From positions 1,178,001 to 1,242,000 of the forward strand of contig NZ_CP081294.1 of NCBI RefSeq assembly GCF_019711315.1: a DNA stretch of 64,000 nucleotides, in the 5' to 3' direction. The translations under genes and the position numbers were made by a program. This stretch comes from Qipengyuania gelatinilytica. Lineage in GTDB: Bacteria > Pseudomonadota > Alphaproteobacteria > Sphingomonadales > Sphingomonadaceae. Of the stretch, positions 25,048-32,578 are shown one piece after another (position 1 is the stretch's first letter; each line of letters opens with the position of its first letter). The notes beneath the pieces were generated by a model. It had not been told where the DNA came from, did no database searches, and saw only the letters and a list, made by a program, of their open reading frames with translations.

Positions 25048-25268
25048 AGGGGCCTCCTTTATCGGAGGTTGTGCGATGAGCGCTTCGGCGAACAATGTCA
25101 CGCCGCGAAGCCACAAGTCTCGCGCACGATGGCGAGAGCCGAATGCGTGCGGACGGAAATTTTATCGAGGCCGAATTGACTCACTCGAATAAAATTTTAT
25201 CTATGCTTTAGGCGGCCCCCTTTTCGTATGCGCTGCTAATCTAATCATCGAAAATTCAGGAGAATGAG

Positions 25269-25616
25269 ATGGCGCAAGGCGACCATTACGCGGCTATGGA
25301 TGCCGTATTAAATGATTTTGATATTCGAGTGGACCTTAAGGACCACGATTCTGGATATTACATTTTCAAACTCCCCGAACTCGAAACTCAGATTGAGATC
25401 GAGTTGGGGCGTTATCTGACATCGCAGAGGACAAAGTTCAAAACCTCACACGCTATTCATACGCCAAGTCAGTTTGGCCCGTATTGGACTAGCCGCCCCG
25501 ATGACGACACGCCCGACTACGCGCTCCGTCGCGCTATCGACGGAATAGTTAGCTACTACGAAGGCGCTATCGAGGAAGGTCATCAGCCTTCCGAAAGCTG
25601 GTTGGTCGAAGGCTAA
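25269..25616 (+). CDS. Hypothetical protein
   Basis: A 115-aa acidic protein (AMDAVLNDFDIRVDLKDHDS; ETQIEIELGRYLTSQRTKFK) of mixed helix and strand content. CAGGAG lies upstream of the ATG. No family recognised. It is one of the last genes before the right end of the tRNA-Thr element. Confidence 0.6.
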   Translation: MAQGDHYAAMDAVLNDFDIRVDLKDHDSGYYIFKLPELETQIEIELGRYLTSQRTKFKTSHAIHTPSQFGPYWTSRPDDDTPDYALRRAIDGIVSYYEGAIEEGHQPSESWLVEG

Positions 25617-25651
25617 CCAAAGATATGGCCGAGGCTCGAAAGGGTCTCGGC

Positions 25652-25858
25652 CTATTCGCCCCAATTCAAGCCATTGGCTTCCGCAAATTCTCGGTCAAGC
25701 TCCTTGAGTTCGTCGGGCATTGCATGGAGTTCATCGTAAAGTTTTCGGACTTCCGGTTTGCTTCCCGTGATGTCACCGGTCGCCTGAATTTGCTCTCGCT
25801 TGCGAGTCATTCGGTCCTGAACACCTTGGGTTTTATCTAGCCACTCTTTTTTAGTCAT
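25652..25858 (-). CDS. Small charged helical protein
   Basis: A 68-aa, strongly charged helical protein (KEWLDKTQGVQDRMTRKREQ; ELKELDREFAEANGLNWGE). AAGGAT precedes the ATG. No recognised family. It is convergent with the previous gene and is the last coding sequence before the right attachment site. Confidence 0.55.
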   Translation of the reverse strand: MTKKEWLDKTQGVQDRMTRKREQIQATGDITGSKPEVRKLYDELHAMPDELKELDREFAEANGLNWGE

Positions 25859-25955
25859 TTATGCATCCTTGTTTGGTCCCGCCGATGCGGACGATGGATT
25901 GGAGGCAATAGGTCGTAAGCCGTGCCTGTATTGTCAACAAACCCGGCAAAAGATC

Positions 25956-25976
25956 ACCCCGAGATTGCCCCGAGAC
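25956..25976. repeat. Right terminal direct repeat (probable integrase arm site)
   Basis: ACCCCGAGATTGCCCCGAGAC, matching 15779-15799 with two differences and in the same orientation, lies about 80 bp inside the right attachment copy. Confidence 0.65.
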
Positions 25977-26054
25977 CAATTTCGGGGGACTCTTGACCGA
26001 GGAATCGAGATTCCCTAGTCTTCCAAAACCGGCTGATTTCTGGGCTTTTTTTAA

Positions 26055-26099
26055 TGGTGCCGCTTAGGTGACTCGAACACCTGACCCCATCATTACGAA
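26055..26099. repeat. attR-like copy within the functional tRNA-Thr gene
   Basis: This is the 3' half of the tRNA-Thr gene, from the anticodon loop to CCA, matching 15616-15660 in 43 of 45 bases. The element lies on the 3' side of the tRNA, so it supplied this half when it integrated. Confidence 0.9.
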
Positions 26100-26130
26100 T
26101 GATGTGCTCTACCAACTGAGCTAAAGCGGC
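26055..26130 (-). tRNA. tRNA-Thr (CGT anticodon)
   Basis: Full cloverleaf on the minus strand, 76 nt with encoded CCA. The acceptor stem GCCGCTT pairs with AAGCGGC. D-arm is AGCTCAGTTGGTAGAGC. The anticodon loop TTCGTAA gives CGT, and the T-arm is AGGTGTTCGAGTCACCT. It is the integration target of the 10.4 kb element to its left. Confidence 0.95.
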
Positions 26131-26156
26131 ACATTCTCTTGCAACGGGAAGAGAAG

Positions 26157-26230
26157 TGGAGGCCCGAGCCGGAATCGAACCGGCGTGCAAGGATTTGCAG
26201 TCCTCTGCGTAACCACTCCGCCATCGGGCC
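26157..26230 (-). tRNA. tRNA-Cys (GCA anticodon)
   Basis: Cloverleaf on the minus strand, 74 nt with encoded CCA. Acceptor GGCCCGA pairs with TCGGGCC, the anticodon loop CTGCAAA gives GCA, and the discriminator base is U as usual for tRNA-Cys. It lies 26 bp upstream of tRNA-Thr on the same strand, so the two are probably one transcript. Confidence 0.95.
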
Positions 26231-26344
26231 TCGCCCGCCCTCTCGGAACGGGAAGCGGCCCACTAGCGATTCTCACAAGGCTTTGCAATCGCCTTACGTA
26301 ACGTCAGTCTGGACGAAGCTCTAAAGGCGGGCAATGAGTGGCAT

Positions 26345-27124
26345 ATGAGTATCGCCAGCCTGACCGATCCGATCACCGCCGAGGGCGGCAACACCCGCTT
26401 CGAAAATCTCGATCACTGGCTGCAGGGCCGCACCATGTATGGCGGAGCCTCGGCGCTGGTTGCCTATACGGCCGCGATCAAGGCGTTTAGCGACCTGCCG
26501 CCGCTGCGCGCTGCGCAGGTCGCCTTCGTCGCACCGACCGGGCCCGAGGTGGATCTCAAGCGAGAGATCGTGCGGCAGGGTCGCAATGTCGCGCAGGTGC
26601 GCAGCGAAATCTGGTGCGAGGGCAAATGCACCCTCACCGCCTTCTGGCTGTTCGGCACCGAGCGCGAGCCGAATGCGGTCCATGACGCAGCACCGGTCGA
26701 TAACTGGCCCGGCCCGCCCGAGGAAGCGCCCGATACGATGACCGACAAGGGCCCGGCCTTCATCCGCCACAATTTCGAGCTCAAGCGCGCCCAGGAACAG
26801 CGTGGACCGGGCGATCCGGTGGTGCGGCGCTGGGCAAGGCTGGCGGATCGCGAGGGGCTGGACCCCGTCAGTGAGCTGATCCTCCTGGGGGATGTCCTGC
26901 CGCCCGGTGCCATGCGGGCGATGCAGCGCCAGGGACCGATCAGCTCGATCAACTGGTCCTTCAACCTGCTCGAGACCGCCCCTGAGACCCGCGACGGCTG
27001 GTGGCTGTCGGAAAACGCCAGCCAGCATGCCGCAGGCGGCTATTCTTCGGAACGGCTGCGGCTGTGGAATGCCGATGGCAAGCAGGTGCTCGACGGCATG
27101 CAATCGGTCGCGATCTTCGGCTGA
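26345..27124 (+). CDS. TesB-like acyl-CoA thioesterase family protein
   Basis: A 259-aa double-hotdog protein that probably hydrolyses acyl-CoA thioesters. Supporting parts are the N-terminal hotdog (WLQGRTMYGGASALVAYTAA, then RAAQVAFVAPTGPEVDL), the RSEIWCEGKCTLTAFWLFG strand-helix block and a second hotdog ending in SQHAAGGYSSERLRLW followed by NADGKQVL. This matches the thioesterase-family (Acyl-ACP_TE-like) arrangement common in sphingomonads. It starts 115 bp after the tRNA genes and is the first core gene right of the island. Physiological substrate unknown. Confidence 0.8.
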   Translation: MSIASLTDPITAEGGNTRFENLDHWLQGRTMYGGASALVAYTAAIKAFSDLPPLRAAQVAFVAPTGPEVDLKREIVRQGRNVAQVRSEIWCEGKCTLTAFWLFGTEREPNAVHDAAPVDNWPGPPEEAPDTMTDKGPAFIRHNFELKRAQEQRGPGDPVVRRWARLADREGLDPVSELILLGDVLPPGAMRAMQRQGPISSINWSFNLLETAPETRDGWWLSENASQHAAGGYSSERLRLWNADGKQVLDGMQSVAIFG

Positions 27125-27228
27125 TTGGAAGCGCTGCGACATGCGGTGCAGCATTCGCGCGGGAGCGACAGCGCCCCAGCTTGCCTGACAGTTAGATCGC
27201 TGCCAGTTTGCATGGCGACGGGACACGC

Positions 27229-28071
27229 ATGACTGGGCTTTCCAACAGGACGATATCTTGGGCATCGCTTGCAGCGGCAGGCGCGATGCTGTGCGCGCCC
27301 CAGGCCCATGCGCAATATCGCGAAGAGGCCATGCAGGTCCCGCCCGAGTGCGTGGCCGAAACTCCGTTGGCCGAGCCTGCCTCGTCTGCCGAGCCGGGGG
27401 AAGATGACGCCGAAGATGCTTATGTCATGCCGACCACCGGCTTCGTCTTCACCCTGCCTTCGCAGGTGAGCGAAGACGAGGCAGAGCCGCAGGATCCGCG
27501 CGCCCTTCACCATTGCGCTCCGCCGCTGCCCGTGCCCCCCGTACGCCCCGCAGCGCCGAGCCTGTTCAGCATGACCGCGCTACCCGTCGGGGGCAGCACC
27601 GTGCCGACGCGCAAGTGGGACGCGGCAAGGCTTGCCCGGCTGACGGTGCAGGCGGGCCCGTGGAACGCGATGCTGGCCAAGACGAGCGCCAGCCCCTCGC
27701 GCGATCCGCTGCTGGCGGTGAACAACTGGGTCAACTGGAACCTGCGCTACACCGACGACGCCTATGGCGACCAATGGTCGAGCGCGCCTGCCACCCTCGC
27801 CCGCGGCTATGGCGACTGCGAGGATTTCGCGCTGGCGAAGATGGCGCTGCTGGAGAAACTCGGCGTGCCGAGCCACGAGATGTACCTCGTCGTCCTGCGC
27901 GATCGGCAGGAGGTCGAGCACGCGATCCTTGCAGTGAAGCGAGGGGGTCGCCTGATGGTCCTCGACAACCGGACGGACAAGGTGCTGCCGGCAGAGCTGG
28001 TGCACGATTACCGGCCGATCGTGAGCTATTCGGGGCCGTTCTCTTGGATCTATGGCGAGAGAGCGCGCTAG
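27229..28071 (+). CDS. Transglutaminase-like cysteine peptidase (BTLCP type)
   Basis: A 280-aa exported protein. The signal peptide ends near AQAHAQ (residue 26). The catalytic triad is visible in the C-terminal half: Cys in RGYGDCEDFALAK, His in VEHAILAV and Asp in LMVLDNRTD. Such bacterial transglutaminase-like cysteine proteinases act in the periplasm, often on adhesin or regulatory partners, but no LapD/GGDEF partner is adjacent here. ATG 27229 is preferred to a TTG at 27208 because it begins a normal signal peptide. The proline-rich linker (about residues 75-125) is typical. Confidence 0.85.
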   Translation: MTGLSNRTISWASLAAAGAMLCAPQAHAQYREEAMQVPPECVAETPLAEPASSAEPGEDDAEDAYVMPTTGFVFTLPSQVSEDEAEPQDPRALHHCAPPLPVPPVRPAAPSLFSMTALPVGGSTVPTRKWDAARLARLTVQAGPWNAMLAKTSASPSRDPLLAVNNWVNWNLRYTDDAYGDQWSSAPATLARGYGDCEDFALAKMALLEKLGVPSHEMYLVVLRDRQEVEHAILAVKRGGRLMVLDNRTDKVLPAELVHDYRPIVSYSGPFSWIYGERAR

Positions 28072-28154
28072 GAGGAAACGGATCGATCTATGTGAACCAC
28101 CTCGCAGCCGAGCACTTTTGACCCGTCGCAAACTTCTGTCAGAAGGAAGGCGCA

Positions 28155-29606
28155 ATGGATTCGGAGAGTACGATGAAAGCGTTCGCGAAGCTGGTCGCTA
28201 GTTTTAGCCTATTGCTGGCGACACTGGCGATGCCCGCACGGGCCGATACCGGCCAGTTTCTCCTGCTGAGAAACGTGAGCATCCTCGACCTCGATGGTGA
28301 CGAAGCCGTCCTCACATCCGGCATGTCGATCCTGATCTGGGACGGGAAAATCACCACCATAGCTACGACAGAAGAGATCGAACCGGACACGGCCACGCGA
28401 GTCATCGAGGGCGACGGCCGCATCGTCATGGCAGGGCTGGTCGATATGCATGTGCATATCTGGGACCGCGCGTCGCTCGGCGCCTATCTGGCGCATGGCG
28501 TCACGACGGTTCGCAACGCTTCCGGCATGCCTTTGCACCTGCGCCTCGCCAGCCAGATCGAGAAGGGCATGCTTGCGGGCCCACGCCTTCTCACCTCGGG
28601 TCCGATCCTCAACAGCCCGGGCCCGAACCAGCAGATCAACCATCAGTTCGTGACCACCGCAGAAGAAGCGCGCGCGGCGGTGCGGAGCCAGCACGAACAG
28701 GGGTACCGCCACCTCAAAGTCCACTCCAACCTCACTCGCGAGGCCTACGAGGCGGTGCTCGACGAGGCTGCAATTCTCGACATGACCGTAATGGGCCATA
28801 CGCCCGAGGGCGTGCGGCAAAAGGGAATGCCCGTGGAAATGCCCTTCCAGATCGCATTCGAGGAAATCCTCGATGACGGCTTGGTCACGATCGAGCACGT
28901 TGAATCGATCGTGTGGCACGGCTTGCGCGATCGGCACGATGAAGCCGCGGCCCGCGAGCTCGCCAAGCGGATTGCGGCCGCGAATGTCCCTGTCGATGCC
29001 ACCTTGCTGGCATTCTACAATTTGCTGAGGGTGGCCGAGACGAATGGAGAATACCTCGGGCGCGAGGGGACCGGCCTCATGAGCCCGCTCCTGGTTGCCA
29101 CCAGCCAGGCCGAATACGACCGCTGGAGCAATGAAGACGTGCCGCGGAACCGGGCGGCTTTCGAATTCTACAAGCTCATGACGAAATATCTGTCGGAAGA
29201 AGGCGTGCTCCTAGTGGCGGGAAGCGATGCGGGTATCTTCACCAACGTGCCCGGAATGTCGTTGATCGACGAGCTCGAACTGCTGGAAGAAGCCGGCCTC
29301 GACAGGACCCAAGTCCTCCGAGCGGCGACGATCAATCCCGCGATCGCCCTTGGCGAAGAAGCAAGCGCGGGCCGGGTGGCGGAGGGACATCGGGCGGACC
29401 TGATCCTGCTGGATGACGACCCGACCAAGGATCTGGCCTCCTTGCGGTCAGTTTCTGCTGTCGTCGCGGGCGGGGACTTCCACGATCGCGCAGCGCTCGA
29501 TGCCATGCTGGTCACGGCGGCCGAGCACGATATCGGCAGGACGCAGGCGAATTTGGTCGAAGCGCTCAAGGCGCAAGGTACCGATCCCGCGGCGCTCGGA
29601 CTCTAG
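28155..29606 (+). CDS. Exported amidohydrolase (imidazolonepropionase/prolidase-like)
   Basis: A 483-aa metal-dependent hydrolase of the amidohydrolase superfamily. A signal peptide (KAFAKLVASFSLLLATLAMP) precedes the beta-sandwich and TIM barrel. Metal-binding motifs are visible: LVDMHVHIWD (HxH), YRHLKVHSN (bridging Lys), MGHTPEG, IEHVES and VAGSDAGIF (Asp). The C-terminal sandwich has GRVAEGHRADLILLDDDPTKD. It is probably periplasmic. Relatives cleave dipeptides or other amide substrates; the substrate here is unknown. It appears monocistronic. Confidence 0.88.
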   Translation: MDSESTMKAFAKLVASFSLLLATLAMPARADTGQFLLLRNVSILDLDGDEAVLTSGMSILIWDGKITTIATTEEIEPDTATRVIEGDGRIVMAGLVDMHVHIWDRASLGAYLAHGVTTVRNASGMPLHLRLASQIEKGMLAGPRLLTSGPILNSPGPNQQINHQFVTTAEEARAAVRSQHEQGYRHLKVHSNLTREAYEAVLDEAAILDMTVMGHTPEGVRQKGMPVEMPFQIAFEEILDDGLVTIEHVESIVWHGLRDRHDEAAARELAKRIAAANVPVDATLLAFYNLLRVAETNGEYLGREGTGLMSPLLVATSQAEYDRWSNEDVPRNRAAFEFYKLMTKYLSEEGVLLVAGSDAGIFTNVPGMSLIDELELLEEAGLDRTQVLRAATINPAIALGEEASAGRVAEGHRADLILLDDDPTKDLASLRSVSAVVAGGDFHDRAALDAMLVTAAEHDIGRTQANLVEALKAQGTDPAALGL

Positions 29607-29640
29607 CGATCGCCTCGGGCAACCGCGGGGATGGTTGCCC

Positions 29641-30441
29641 TCAAACGTCGGTGAAATTCGCCGCCCTCTTCTGCATGCCGGCCATGACCGCCTCGATCTG
29701 GTTGGGCTTGCGCATCACGCCTGCCTGTTCGACGCTCTCGGCCATCAGGATTTCGTCTCCCGATTGTTCCAGCATGGCGTCCTGAAGGCGTTTCGCGGCG
29801 CGGATGGCTTCTGGATTGCGATTGGCGATCTCGTTCGCGATGTCGTTCGCCTTGCCCAGCGGATCCTCGGTGACGAAGGTCGCAAGGCCGTATGCCAAAG
29901 CTTCCTCGCCGGTAAACTCGCGGTTGGTGTAGACCAGTTCGCGCAAGACGTCGTCGCGCACATTGCCGCGCCACAGGTGATAGCCGCCCATGTCGGGCAC
30001 GAGGCCCCACTTCATCTCCATGATCGCCATGCGCGTTGCCGGATGGACCACGCGGATATCGGCGCCGCTGGCAATCTGGAGACCGCCGCCAAAGCACACG
30101 CCGTGGACCGCCGCGATCACCGGCACGGGGCACTTGCGCCACGTCATGGCGACTTCCTGGAAGGTGTTCGCATTGCCATGCGTCCGCTCGGTCAGCGGCT
30201 TGCGCTCGCCATCGGGCGCGGCGGTGAAGCTCGATACGTCGAGGCCCGCGCAGAAAGCGCGCCCCTCGCCCGCCAGCACCACGGCGCGCAAGCCCTTCAT
30301 TTCGCGCAGTTCCTCACCCGCCGCGATGATTGCCTCGAATTGCGCCGGATCGAGCGCATTCATCTTGTCCGGGCGGTTGAAGCGGACCTGTGCGACGCCG
30401 TTGTCGGCAAGGTCAATCGTAACGCGGTTCTCGGTGATCAT
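29641..30441 (-). CDS. Enoyl-CoA hydratase/isomerase (crotonase) family protein
   Basis: A 266-aa crotonase-fold protein acting on acyl-CoA. Oxyanion-hole segments are GEGRAFCAGLDVSSF and HGVCFGGGLQIASGADIRV. The catalytic-loop region reads WGLVPDMGGYHLW, with Asp where hydratases often have Glu, so isomerase or another crotonase activity is possible. Its start overlaps the end of the upstream regulator gene by 29 bases, so the two are probably co-transcribed and coupled. Confidence 0.9.
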   Translation of the reverse strand: MITENRVTIDLADNGVAQVRFNRPDKMNALDPAQFEAIIAAGEELREMKGLRAVVLAGEGRAFCAGLDVSSFTAAPDGERKPLTERTHGNANTFQEVAMTWRKCPVPVIAAVHGVCFGGGLQIASGADIRVVHPATRMAIMEMKWGLVPDMGGYHLWRGNVRDDVLRELVYTNREFTGEEALAYGLATFVTEDPLGKANDIANEIANRNPEAIRAAKRLQDAMLEQSGDEILMAESVEQAGVMRKPNQIEAVMAGMQKRAANFTDV

Positions 30442-31183
30442 GGCGTTCCTGCACTCTGCGGTATTCGGAAGGCCTTTCCTGCTTTATCGCGCCGCGACTG
30501 TCCAGCGCGCCGCCTTCGACAACGCGGATCGGCTCGCCATCGCCGCGGCGGCGCGAGCCCAGCTGGTAACCGCCTTCAGGATGCGTGTGGACCAGCCAGC
30601 CGAGCTGAGAGACCGCCAGCTTGGCGCGCAGGCGCGAGACATGGACCTCGAGCGAGTTCGTTTCCGGCTCGTGCCGCAGGCGCCAGACATCCTGCAAGAG
30701 CTCCTTGCGGCTGACCTGCCGGTGCGGCGTTTCCGCCAGCCGCCAGAGCAGGCCGAATTCGCGCGGATGCAGGCCGATCCAGCGATCTTTCAGGCGGGCA
30801 TCGCGGTGGAAGAGGTCGAGCACCAGGGGCCCCGCACGGCGCAGTTGCGGAATGCTTTTCGCAAGACCTTCCAACTTGAGCAGGCGCGCGGCGAGTTCCA
30901 CCAGCGCGTGCTGCGAATCGAGTGCATCGCCGAAACCTTCGCTCAGCAGCTGGGCGCGGGTTTCGGCATCATCGACGCCGATCACGATCACGTTCTGCTT
31001 GTTCTGCAAAAGCCCCCAGTCGGGACAGCGGCATCCCACCCGCCAGTCGAGCAGGGCGGGAATGCCGTGCGGCAGCGCCTCGCAGCGGAAGAAGGAATGT
31101 AATGTCCAGCCCATGAGCCGGAGGTCCCAGCGCCCCGGAGGGCTGGGAGACACGGAGAGCCATGAATATTCGGCGAGCGACAT
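30413..31183 (-). CDS. OmpR/PhoB-type winged-helix regulator with degenerate receiver
   Basis: A 256-aa regulator. The C-terminal DNA-binding domain (about residues 135-215) is clear: LHPREFGLLWRLAETPHRQV, then SRKELLQDVWRLRHEPETNS and LEVHVSRLRAKL. The N-terminal part (VIVIGVDDAETRAQLLSEGF) looks like a shrunken receiver without the phosphorylatable Asp, so it is probably controlled by something other than phosphotransfer. It overlaps the crotonase gene downstream, hinting at shared regulation. The target genes are unknown. Confidence 0.85.
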   Translation of the reverse strand: MSLAEYSWLSVSPSPPGRWDLRLMGWTLHSFFRCEALPHGIPALLDWRVGCRCPDWGLLQNKQNVIVIGVDDAETRAQLLSEGFGDALDSQHALVELAARLLKLEGLAKSIPQLRRAGPLVLDLFHRDARLKDRWIGLHPREFGLLWRLAETPHRQVSRKELLQDVWRLRHEPETNSLEVHVSRLRAKLAVSQLGWLVHTHPEGGYQLGSRRRGDGEPIRVVEGGALDSRGAIKQERPSEYRRVQERHDHREPRYD

Positions 31184-31256
31184 AAGGGACTCCTATCCCC
31201 ACCCGTCGCTTAACCAATGGCTGATGTTGGATTTTTCCGGAATTCCGGATGACTAC

Positions 31257-32444
31257 CTAGTGTTTCGCATGCTCCGTAAGGAACTTCTTGATGTTGCGCG
31301 CGGCCTGCCGGATGCGCTGCTCGTTCTCGACCATGGCGATGCGCACGAAGCCCTCGCCTTCCTCGCCGAAACCGACGCCTGCCGCCACGGCAACTTCCGC
31401 TTCCTGCAGGAGTTTCTTGGAGAATTCGAGGCTGCCCATATGCTCGAACCCCTTGGGCAGCGGGGCCCAGGTGAACATGCTGGCGGGCGGCGAAGGGATC
31501 TCCCAACCCGCGCGGGTGAAGCTTTCGACCATGACATCGCGCCGTGCCTGGTAGCGGGCGCGGTTCTGCTCGACGACATCCTGCGGGCCGTTGAGCGCGG
31601 CACAGGCGGCTGCCTGCACGGGAGTGAAGGCGCCATAGTCGAGATAGCTCTTCACGCGCGTCAGGGCCGAAATCAGCTTCTTGTTGCCGACGCAGAAACC
31701 GATGCGCCACCCCGCCATGGAGAAGGTCTTCGACATGGAGGTGAACTCGACCGCCACATCCTTAGCGCCCGGCACCTCGAGGATCGAGCGCGTGGGATTG
31801 CCGTCGTAATAGAGTTCGGAATAGGCGAGGTCGGACAGTACCCAGACCTCGTTCTTGCGCGCCCAGTCGACCAGCCGCTCGTAGAAGGCGAGGTCGACCG
31901 TCTCTGCCGTGGGATTGCTGGGATAGTTGACCACCAGCACTGTGGGGCGCGGAACGGTATAGGCCATCGCGTTGTCCAGCGCGCGCCAATAGCGTTCGTC
32001 GGGCGTGGTCGGCACGCTGCGGATCGTGGCGCCGGCAATGATGAAGCCGTAGGTGTGGATCGGATAGGCCGGGCTCGGCGCGAGGATGACATCGCCCGGC
32101 GCGCTGATCGCAGTCGCCATCGAGGACAGGCCCTCTTTCGAGCCCATCGTGACCACGACTTCGCTTTCGGGATCGAGTTCGACCCCGAAGCGGCGCTGGT
32201 AATAGTTCGCCTGTGCGCGGCGCAGGCCGGGAATGCCCTTGGACTGCGAATAGCCGTGCGCGGTGGGCTTGGACGCCACTTCGCACAGCTTGTCGATCAC
32301 ATGCTGCGGCGGGGGCTGGTCGGGATTGCCCATCCCCAGATCGATAATGTCGCGCCCCGCCTGCCGCGCCGCATGCCGCATCGCGTTGACCTCTGCGATG
32401 ACATAGGGAGGCATGCGTTTGATGCGATAGAATTCGTCGGACAT
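31257..32444 (-). CDS. alaC: Class I/II aminotransferase (AlaC-like alanine transaminase)
   Basis: PLP-dependent aminotransferase of 395 aa, most like the AlaC group that forms alanine from pyruvate and glutamate. The signature parts are DLGMGNPDQPPP, GYSQSKGIPGLRRAQANYYQ, VVNYPSNPTAE, SDLAYSELYYDG and the Schiff-base lysine in SMSKTFSMAGWRIGF. A C-terminal Arg-binding region (GEGFVRIAMVENEQRI) completes the fold. It is divergent from phaC with about 130 bp between. The gene symbol is by similarity; related LL-DAP or methionine aminotransferases are the alternatives. Confidence 0.88.
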   Translation of the reverse strand: MSDEFYRIKRMPPYVIAEVNAMRHAARQAGRDIIDLGMGNPDQPPPQHVIDKLCEVASKPTAHGYSQSKGIPGLRRAQANYYQRRFGVELDPESEVVVTMGSKEGLSSMATAISAPGDVILAPSPAYPIHTYGFIIAGATIRSVPTTPDERYWRALDNAMAYTVPRPTVLVVNYPSNPTAETVDLAFYERLVDWARKNEVWVLSDLAYSELYYDGNPTRSILEVPGAKDVAVEFTSMSKTFSMAGWRIGFCVGNKKLISALTRVKSYLDYGAFTPVQAAACAALNGPQDVVEQNRARYQARRDVMVESFTRAGWEIPSPPASMFTWAPLPKGFEHMGSLEFSKKLLQEAEVAVAAGVGFGEEGEGFVRIAMVENEQRIRQAARNIKKFLTEHAKH

Positions 32445-32578
32445 TTAGGCTCCGTTGGGCGTTGGTCTGTCACACTGATTACCTATTCGCGCCCCAAGCG
32501 CAAAGATGCTCGCTATTGCGGCAGCACGAATTATCTTGGCATGGCGACAAGCGACGCTTTCACGGCCAGAGGACACAG

